A DNA stretch of 63,820 bases from Mycobacterium sp. 852002-40037_SCH5390672 (GTDB taxonomy: Bacteria > Actinomycetota > Actinomycetes > Mycobacteriales > Mycobacteriaceae). Position 1 is the first letter of the stretch. Each line of letters opens with the position of its first letter. Below are positions 59,207 through 63,820 of the stretch, piece after piece. A program made the translations under genes and the position numbers. The stretch is taken from NCBI RefSeq assembly GCF_001665875.1, contig NZ_LZTA01000025.1, forward strand, positions 1 through 63,820, given 5' to 3'. The notes under the pieces were generated by a model, which saw nothing but the letters and a program-made list of their open reading frames with translations, did not search any database and was not told the DNA's origin.

Positions 59207-59296
59207 CGTTTTCCACCATCCCAGTTCATAGCTTCCTTGGCCCGCGCCCCTCGTACAGTGAGTAATTGTCCGGCACGTAAGAAGGTGAGGCCTTCG

Positions 59297-60682
59297 ATGA
59301 CCGACATGACGGCGCGGTTCGCCAAGATCGTCGGCGAACACAACGTGCTAACGGGCGACGCCATTTCCGATGACTATTCGCACGACGAGGTCTTGACGAA
59401 ACCGCCGCAGAAGCCGGCGTACCTGGCCAAGCCCGCGACCGCCGACGAGGTTGCGCAGCTGCTCAAGTCCGCGTCGGAAAACCGCGTGCCGGTGACGGCC
59501 CGCGGTTCGGGAACCGGCTTGTCGGGCGCGGCGATCCCCCGCGCGGACGGGCTGCTGATCTCGTTCGAGCGCATGAACGCCGTGCTGGAGGTCGACGTCA
59601 CCAATCAGGTCGCCGTCGTCCAACCCGGGGTGACGCTCACCGAACTCGACGACGCGACCGCCGGCACCGGGCTGCGCTACATGGTGCATCCGGGCGAGCT
59701 GTCGTCCAGCGTCGGCGGCAACGTCGGCACCAACGCCGGCGGCATGCGCGCGGTCAAGTACGGGATCGCCCGCCACAACGTGCTCGGGCTGCAGGCGGCG
59801 CTGCCCACCGGCGAGCTCATCCGCGCCGGCGGCAAGATCGCCAAGGTCTCTACCGGCTACGACCTGACCCAGCTCATCGTCGGCTCCGAAGGCACCCTGG
59901 CCCTGGCCACCGAGGTGACCGTCAAGCTTCATCCGCGCCTGGACCACAGCGCCACCGTTCTGGCGCCGTTCGCCGACTTCGACCAGGTCATGGAGGCGGT
60001 ACCCAAGATCCTCGCCAGCGGCCTGGCGCCCTACATCCTGGAGTACATCGACAACGTGACCATGGCCGCGCTGGTCCATACCCAGAATCTCGAGCTCGGC
60101 ATACCCGATGCCATCCGCAACAGCTGCCAAGCGTATCTGGTTGTGGCACTTGAAAACCGGACCGCCGACCGGCTGGACGAGGACGTGGAGAAGACGGGTG
60201 AACTGCTCGCCGAGCTGGGGGCGGTGGACGCCTACGTGCTCGAAGGTGTTTCGGCGCGCAAGCTCATCGAGGCGCGCGAGAAGGCGTTCTGGACGCTCAA
60301 GGCGCTCAACGCCGACGACCTCATCGACACCGTCGTGCCGCGCGGCGCCATGCCGAAGTTCCTTTCCGGCGCCCGCGGTCTGGCGGCGGCGGCCGGCGCT
60401 GCCGCGGCGGGCTGCGGGCACGCGGGTGACGGCAACGTGCACCTGGCGATCTTCTGCCCGAACCCGGCGATCCGGAAGAAGCTATTGACCGACATCTTCG
60501 CGCTGGCAATGGAATTGGGCGGCGCGATCTCCGGCGAGCATGGGCTTGGCCGCGCCAAAGCCCCGTACTTCGTCGAGCTCGAGGACCCCGTCAAGGTCGA
60601 CCTGATGCGCCGCATCAAGGCGAGCTTCGACCCGGCGGGCATCCTCAATCCCGACGTCGCGTTCGCCGCGGGCGACTCGTAA
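59297..60682 (+). CDS. FAD-linked oxidase, GlcD/D-lactate-dehydrogenase type (Rv2280-type)
   Basis: A 461-residue FAD (PCMH) dehydrogenase of the glycolate/D-lactate/2-hydroxyglutarate group. The FAD domain shows VTARGSGTGLSGAAIP, VHPGELSSSVGGNVGTNAGG and IVGSEGTLALAT. The C-terminal domain carries HAGDGNVH and GEHGLGRAK, the catalytic histidine motifs, ending in DPAGILNPD. It oxidises a 2-hydroxy acid, and the electron acceptor is not clear. Start at 59297 with AAGGTGAGG upstream. By my memory it corresponds to Rv2280 of M. tuberculosis, which would mark the right flank of the inserted genes. Confidence 0.88.
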   Translation: MTDMTARFAKIVGEHNVLTGDAISDDYSHDEVLTKPPQKPAYLAKPATADEVAQLLKSASENRVPVTARGSGTGLSGAAIPRADGLLISFERMNAVLEVDVTNQVAVVQPGVTLTELDDATAGTGLRYMVHPGELSSSVGGNVGTNAGGMRAVKYGIARHNVLGLQAALPTGELIRAGGKIAKVSTGYDLTQLIVGSEGTLALATEVTVKLHPRLDHSATVLAPFADFDQVMEAVPKILASGLAPYILEYIDNVTMAALVHTQNLELGIPDAIRNSCQAYLVVALENRTADRLDEDVEKTGELLAELGAVDAYVLEGVSARKLIEAREKAFWTLKALNADDLIDTVVPRGAMPKFLSGARGLAAAAGAAAAGCGHAGDGNVHLAIFCPNPAIRKKLLTDIFALAMELGGAISGEHGLGRAKAPYFVELEDPVKVDLMRRIKASFDPAGILNPDVAFAAGDS

Positions 60683-60794
60683 TCCGTCGCCTCAGCCCCG
60701 CCGCCGCGAGTTGTCGCTCAAAGGCGGGCAAAAGACATACCACCGCACGCAGAGGCGAAAGTGGCGCCTGTGACTCACCGCCCCTGAGGCCCGA

Positions 60795-61460
60795 TTAGCT
60801 CGGCCCGGTGACCATCGGCATCAGGTAGTTGCGCACATAGATACGGGTGTCGTCGATGGTGGCCAGGTTGATGCTGGTGTGGGGGGTCACGATGAACGAC
60901 AGCGTCAGGCGAGTGTGCAGTTCGGAGACAGTGCGCAGGTGAAGCTCTTGTGCCGCAGTGGTTTTCGACGTCCCGTACAGCTCGGTGCGCAGCAGGCCTA
61001 CGGTGTGCTCGGTGGCGTAGTCGAGGATGGCGCCCGCGTCGATGGTCAGGCTGGGCAGGATCGTCTCGGGCTCGGTCCGCAGCAATTTCTTCAGCAGGGC
61101 GTGCTCGCGCATGAACGTCACCGAGAACACCGTGCTGTAGACCATCCGGTCTTCGAACGTCTCGGCGTGCGCGCGGGCCCGGGCGCTGCCCTCGAGGTAG
61201 CGGCGCGCTTCGGCCAGCACGACCGCATCGACGAGTGCCGCTTTGGTCGGGAACCGCCGGTAGAGCGTGGCACGCCCGACGCCGCTGCGCCGCGCGACGT
61301 CTTCCATGGTGGTGCGGCGCATCCCCACGAGTTCGGCCTGTTCGATGGTGGCGGCCAGGATGCGGGCGGTGATTTCGTCGGGACTGACTACCTGGGCAAG
61401 AACGACGGGATCGGGCTCGGTGAGTCGCCGCACGAACTCGGCCGTTCGCGTCGAGGTCAT
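60795..61460 (-). CDS. TetR-family regulator beside a CYP140-like P450
   Basis: A 221-residue TetR regulator with a helix-turn-helix (TMEDVARRSGVGRATLYRRF). The ligand domain is helical and Leu/Thr-rich, and RRTTMEDVARRSG is typical of regulators of P450 or lipid genes. Start at 61460 with GGAGGGAACG upstream; a longer frame goes to 61544. It is divergent from the P450 with 119 bases between them and an inverted repeat in the gap, so it probably controls that operon. Confidence 0.88.
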   Translation of the reverse strand: MTSTRTAEFVRRLTEPDPVVLAQVVSPDEITARILAATIEQAELVGMRRTTMEDVARRSGVGRATLYRRFPTKAALVDAVVLAEARRYLEGSARARAHAETFEDRMVYSTVFSVTFMREHALLKKLLRTEPETILPSLTIDAGAILDYATEHTVGLLRTELYGTSKTTAAQELHLRTVSELHTRLTLSFIVTPHTSINLATIDDTRIYVRNYLMPMVTGPS

Positions 61461-61515
61461 CGTTCCCTCCTTGCCGGTTCGCCGCGGTCGTCGTATCGTA
61501 GCGATCGAAGCGTGC

Positions 61516-61532
61516 GAGACATTGAGAGTCTC
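61516..61532. promoter_or_regulatory. inverted repeat GAGAC-n7-GTCTC in the TetR / P450 divergent promoter
   Basis: 5-base arms separated by ATTGAGA, and ATTG follows both arms as a direct repeat. It lies centrally in the divergent gap (61461-61579) and is the best operator candidate for the adjacent TetR. A GTATCG/CGCATG surround makes it A+T-rich for this genome. Confidence 0.45.
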
Positions 61533-61579
61533 ATTGTATCGCATGTTGCATCTTCGGTGACCCCTCGGGAGGGATCGTT

Positions 61580-62893
61580 ATGCATGTCGGACTCAGGGCC
61601 CGGTGGGCGGCCATGCACGGCGTGCCGCGGGCGTACTTCGCCGTTCAGGCTCGCCGGGGCGACCCGCTGGCGCGGTTGCTGCGGACCGGCGCCCGGGGCG
61701 AGGACCGCTATTCGCTGATGGAGGAGATCCGGGCGCGCGGGCCGGTGGTGCGCTCCCCGTTCGTGTGGGCCAGTGTCGACCATGCGGTGTGCCGACAAAT
61801 TCTGCGCGACAAGCGCTTTGGTGTCACCGCACCATCAGAGATGGAACTACCCCGGCCGCTGAAGGCCCTCATCGCCAAAACCGACCCGGGCGTGGCCAAC
61901 CCGGTGGAGCCGCCCGCCATGGTGATCGTCAATCCGCCCGACCACACGCGTTATCGGCAGCTGGTGGCGCAGAGCTTCACCCCACGCGCCATCGACGCGC
62001 TGCACACCCGGGTCGTCGAGGTGACGATGGAATTGATCGAGCGGATCGCCGCCACGCCGCAGCCCGATCTGATCGCCGACTTCGCCACGCAACTCCCGGT
62101 CGCCATCATCGCCGAAATCCTTGGCCTGCCCGCTGATTCCTATCCACGCATGCTGGCCTGGGGCCGCAGCGGCTCTCCACTGCTGGACATCGGCATCGAC
62201 TGGAAGACCTACCGCAACGCCATCGACGGCCTGCGCGGGGCCGACGATTATCTGCTCGAGCACTTCCACAAGCTGCGCGCCGACCCGCAGAGCGACAATC
62301 CGTTCGGCCGCATGGTCGCCGACGGCTCGCTGACCGACCGCGAGCTCACCGCCAACGCCGCGCTGATCGTCGGCGCGGGTTTCGAGACGACGGTGAACCT
62401 GATCGGTAACGGCATCGTCCTGCTACTACAGCACCCGGAGCAATTGGCGCTGCTGCACGACAATCCGGACCTGTGGCCCGGCGCCGTCGAGGAGATCCTG
62501 CGGCTCGCGAGCCCGGTTCAGATGACGGCACGCACCCCGGGCTGCGACGTCGACATCGCCGGAGCCCACCTCGCGGCCGGCGACATGGTCGGACTGTTCC
62601 TCGGCGGCGCCAACCGGGACCCGAAAATCTTCACCGACCCAACGACATTCGACATCACCCGGCCCAACGCGCGCGAGCACCTGGCATTCGCGTCGGGCAT
62701 CCACGCCTGCCTGGGTGCCGCCCTGGCCCGCATCGAGGGTGCCACCGCGCTGCGCGCACTCTTCGAAAGCTTCCCCGACCTGCGCCTCACCGCTCCCCCG
62801 CAACGACGGGGACTGATCAACTTGCACGGATACACCCGGCTGCCGGCCCAACTCGGTGGCCGCAGAACGACTTCCGCCAAACTGCCCGTCTAA
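61580..62893 (+). CDS. cytochrome P450, CYP140-like
   Basis: A 437-residue P450. The I-helix motif is AGFETTVN, the K-helix EEILRLAS, and the heme loop FASGIHACLGAAL. The sequence, including WAAMHGVPRA near the N-terminus and NLIGNGI after the I-helix, matches M. tuberculosis CYP140 (Rv1880c) well in memory. The substrate of CYP140 is not known to me. Start ATG at 61580. It is followed after 10 bases by an F420-type small protein, so the two are likely one operon under the divergent TetR. Confidence 0.88.
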   Translation: MHVGLRARWAAMHGVPRAYFAVQARRGDPLARLLRTGARGEDRYSLMEEIRARGPVVRSPFVWASVDHAVCRQILRDKRFGVTAPSEMELPRPLKALIAKTDPGVANPVEPPAMVIVNPPDHTRYRQLVAQSFTPRAIDALHTRVVEVTMELIERIAATPQPDLIADFATQLPVAIIAEILGLPADSYPRMLAWGRSGSPLLDIGIDWKTYRNAIDGLRGADDYLLEHFHKLRADPQSDNPFGRMVADGSLTDRELTANAALIVGAGFETTVNLIGNGIVLLLQHPEQLALLHDNPDLWPGAVEEILRLASPVQMTARTPGCDVDIAGAHLAAGDMVGLFLGGANRDPKIFTDPTTFDITRPNAREHLAFASGIHACLGAALARIEGATALRALFESFPDLRLTAPPQRRGLINLHGYTRLPAQLGGRRTTSAKLPV

Positions 62894-62903
62894 AGGAGTT
62901 CTC

Positions 62904-63314
62904 ATGTCCGCCAAGGACCACCCCAACAGCGCCCCCGGCCTGCCCATGCTCTTTCCGGCCTGGATCGACCGGTTACAGATGAAGTACATGAACCCCGTCA
63001 TGCGGCGGGTGGCGCGATTCCTGCCGACATTCGTGGTGGTCAACCATCGCGGACGCAGATCGGGCAAGCCGTATCGCACCGTGGTGAACGCCTATCGCAA
63101 GGGCAACGTCGTCGCAATCCTGTTGGGCCACGGCAAGACCGACTGGGTAAAGAACCTGCTGGCCGCGGGTGAGGCCGATCTGCAGCTTCGCAACCGCGAC
63201 GTGCACATCACCAACCTGCGGGTGCTGCCCACCGGCGCCGACGGCGACGGACTGCCGTTCATCGCGCGTCTGGGACTGCGCCGGATGGGCGTTCTGGTCG
63301 CTGAAGTGGCCTGA
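62904..63314 (+). CDS. deazaflavin (F420)-dependent nitroreductase-family protein
   Basis: A 136-residue protein of the split-barrel FDOR/Ddn group. Visible features are NHRGRRSGKPYRTVV (the R-x-S-G-K-P motif near the F420 phosphate site) and ILLGHGKTDWVKNL. Such proteins reduce substrates with F420H2, and the relative Ddn activates PA-824. Start at 62904 with AAAGGAG upstream. It follows the P450 by 10 bases, suggesting functional coupling, perhaps reduction of the P450 product. Confidence 0.85.
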   Translation: MSAKDHPNSAPGLPMLFPAWIDRLQMKYMNPVMRRVARFLPTFVVVNHRGRRSGKPYRTVVNAYRKGNVVAILLGHGKTDWVKNLLAAGEADLQLRNRDVHITNLRVLPTGADGDGLPFIARLGLRRMGVLVAEVA

Positions 63315-63319
63315 AACGC

Positions 63320-63820
63320 TTAGCTACGCAACGGCTCTCGACCCAACGCGGGGGTGACGGAGGCGTCGACGTCGGTTTCTTCATTGTCGGCGAGCCAGCG
63401 TTCGGCGTCGATGGCCGCCGCGCAGCCGCTGCCCGCGGCGGTGACGGCTTGGCGGTAGGTGCGATCCACCAGGTCCCCGGCGGCGAACACCCCCTCAATC
63501 GAGTTGGCCGTGGTGCGGCCCTGCACCAGCACATACCCCTCGGGATCGGTGTCCAGCACGTCGCGCACCAAATCCGAGCGCGGATCATGCCCGATGGCCA
63601 CAAACACCCCGCTGACCGCCAACCTCGACACCTCACCGCTGCGGGTGTCACGCAACCGCAAACCCGTCACCGTCGCCTCACCTTCGACCGCCTCGACCGC
63701 CTTGTCGGTCACAAAAGTGATCTTCTCGTTGGCCCGCGCACGCTCCAGCATGATCCGCGACGCCCGAAACTCCGCACGCCGATGCACCAGGGTCACACTG
63801 CGAGCAAACCGCGTCAAAAA
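63320..63820 (-). CDS. trxB: thioredoxin reductase-type flavoprotein, C-terminal part
   Basis: The gene runs beyond the right edge; 167 codons of the 3' end are visible. It shows the NADPH-binding segment around [27 protein letters not shown] and the C-terminal FAD motif [35 protein letters not shown] of thioredoxin reductases. The redox CxxC lies upstream, outside the window, so it cannot be confirmed. It converges on the F420-type gene with 5 bases between stops. Which TrxB copy it is cannot be told. Confidence 0.88.
   Translation of the reverse strand, partial: FLTRFARSVTLVHRRAEFRASRIMLERARANEKITFVTDKAVEAVEGEATVTGLRLRDTRSGEVSRLAVSGVFVAIGHDPRSDLVRDVLDTDPEGYVLVQGRTTANSIEGVFAAGDLVDRTYRQAVTAAGSGCAAAIDAERWLADNEETDVDASVTPALGREPLRS

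Overview
The window is from a mycobacterium (high G+C, mycobacterial gene families throughout). Its left end, and one gene near its right end, follow the gene order I remember from the Mycobacterium tuberculosis Rv2246-Rv2280 region: the kasB tail, accD6, a glpD1/TetR pair divergent from an alkyl-DHAP-synthase-like FAD protein and a diacylglycerol kinase, then DUF3145, a serine hydrolase, a methyltransferase, mscR with a metallo-hydrolase, an Hsp70-like membrane protein, cyp124, and near the right end the Rv2280-type FAD dehydrogenase. The species cannot be named from the sequence, but it is probably a non-tuberculous relative, because about 39 kb of genes that I do not associate with this locus in M. 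tuberculosis lie between cyp124 and the Rv2280-type gene.

Layout. 1-8.1 kb: mycolate/FAS-II carboxylase end and a glycerolipid module. 8.1-17.2 kb: detoxification and housekeeping enzymes (mscR, a SABATH-type methyltransferase, an actin/Hsp70-fold membrane protein). 17.2-22.1 kb: lipid or sterol oxidation (cyp124, SnoaL-like protein, Baeyer-Villiger-type monooxygenase) and two small exported proteins. 22.3-23.1 kb: a cutinase. 23.1-45.0 kb: one uninterrupted 14-gene minus-strand operon, the most interesting part. 45.3-51.5 kb: Tat-exported amidase, PapA-like acyltransferase, flavin monooxygenase, TetR, two carboxymuconolactone-decarboxylase-family proteins, a C39-like secreted protein. 51.5-52.5 kb: a decayed region with a GAF-ANTAR pseudogene. 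52.5-63.8 kb: VOC protein, two P450s with TetR neighbours, DUF1707 protein, SDR, Ser/Thr kinase, FAD dehydrogenase, F420-type small protein and the end of a thioredoxin reductase gene.

The 14-gene operon encodes, in transcription order: two DUF4190 proteins with a septum-formation-like exterior domain, a three-helix membrane protein, an exported von Willebrand A protein anchored by one helix, a 1181-residue tubulin-like protein, a large two-helix membrane protein, a protein with repeated fibronectin-III-like segments, a GTPase-associated (GAP1-like) protein, a degenerate vWA protein, a zinc-ribbon GTPase, and four tandem DUF4190 plus PknH-type sensor proteins. Most junctions overlap by 1-4 nt. 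Eight of the 14 proteins carry the same short NPF/DPFGG motifs in a Pro/Gly-rich tail, which suggests that they dock on a common partner. I read it as an envelope-spanning, GTP-dependent machine of unknown purpose.

A second cross-window signal is a family of four 30-bp palindromes (half-site consensus close to GAAnGCGmTAGCGCA). Two lie in promoter regions (SnoaL-like gene and CMD operon) and two in convergent gene ends. No rRNA, tRNA, CRISPR array, insertion sequence or integrase was recognised.
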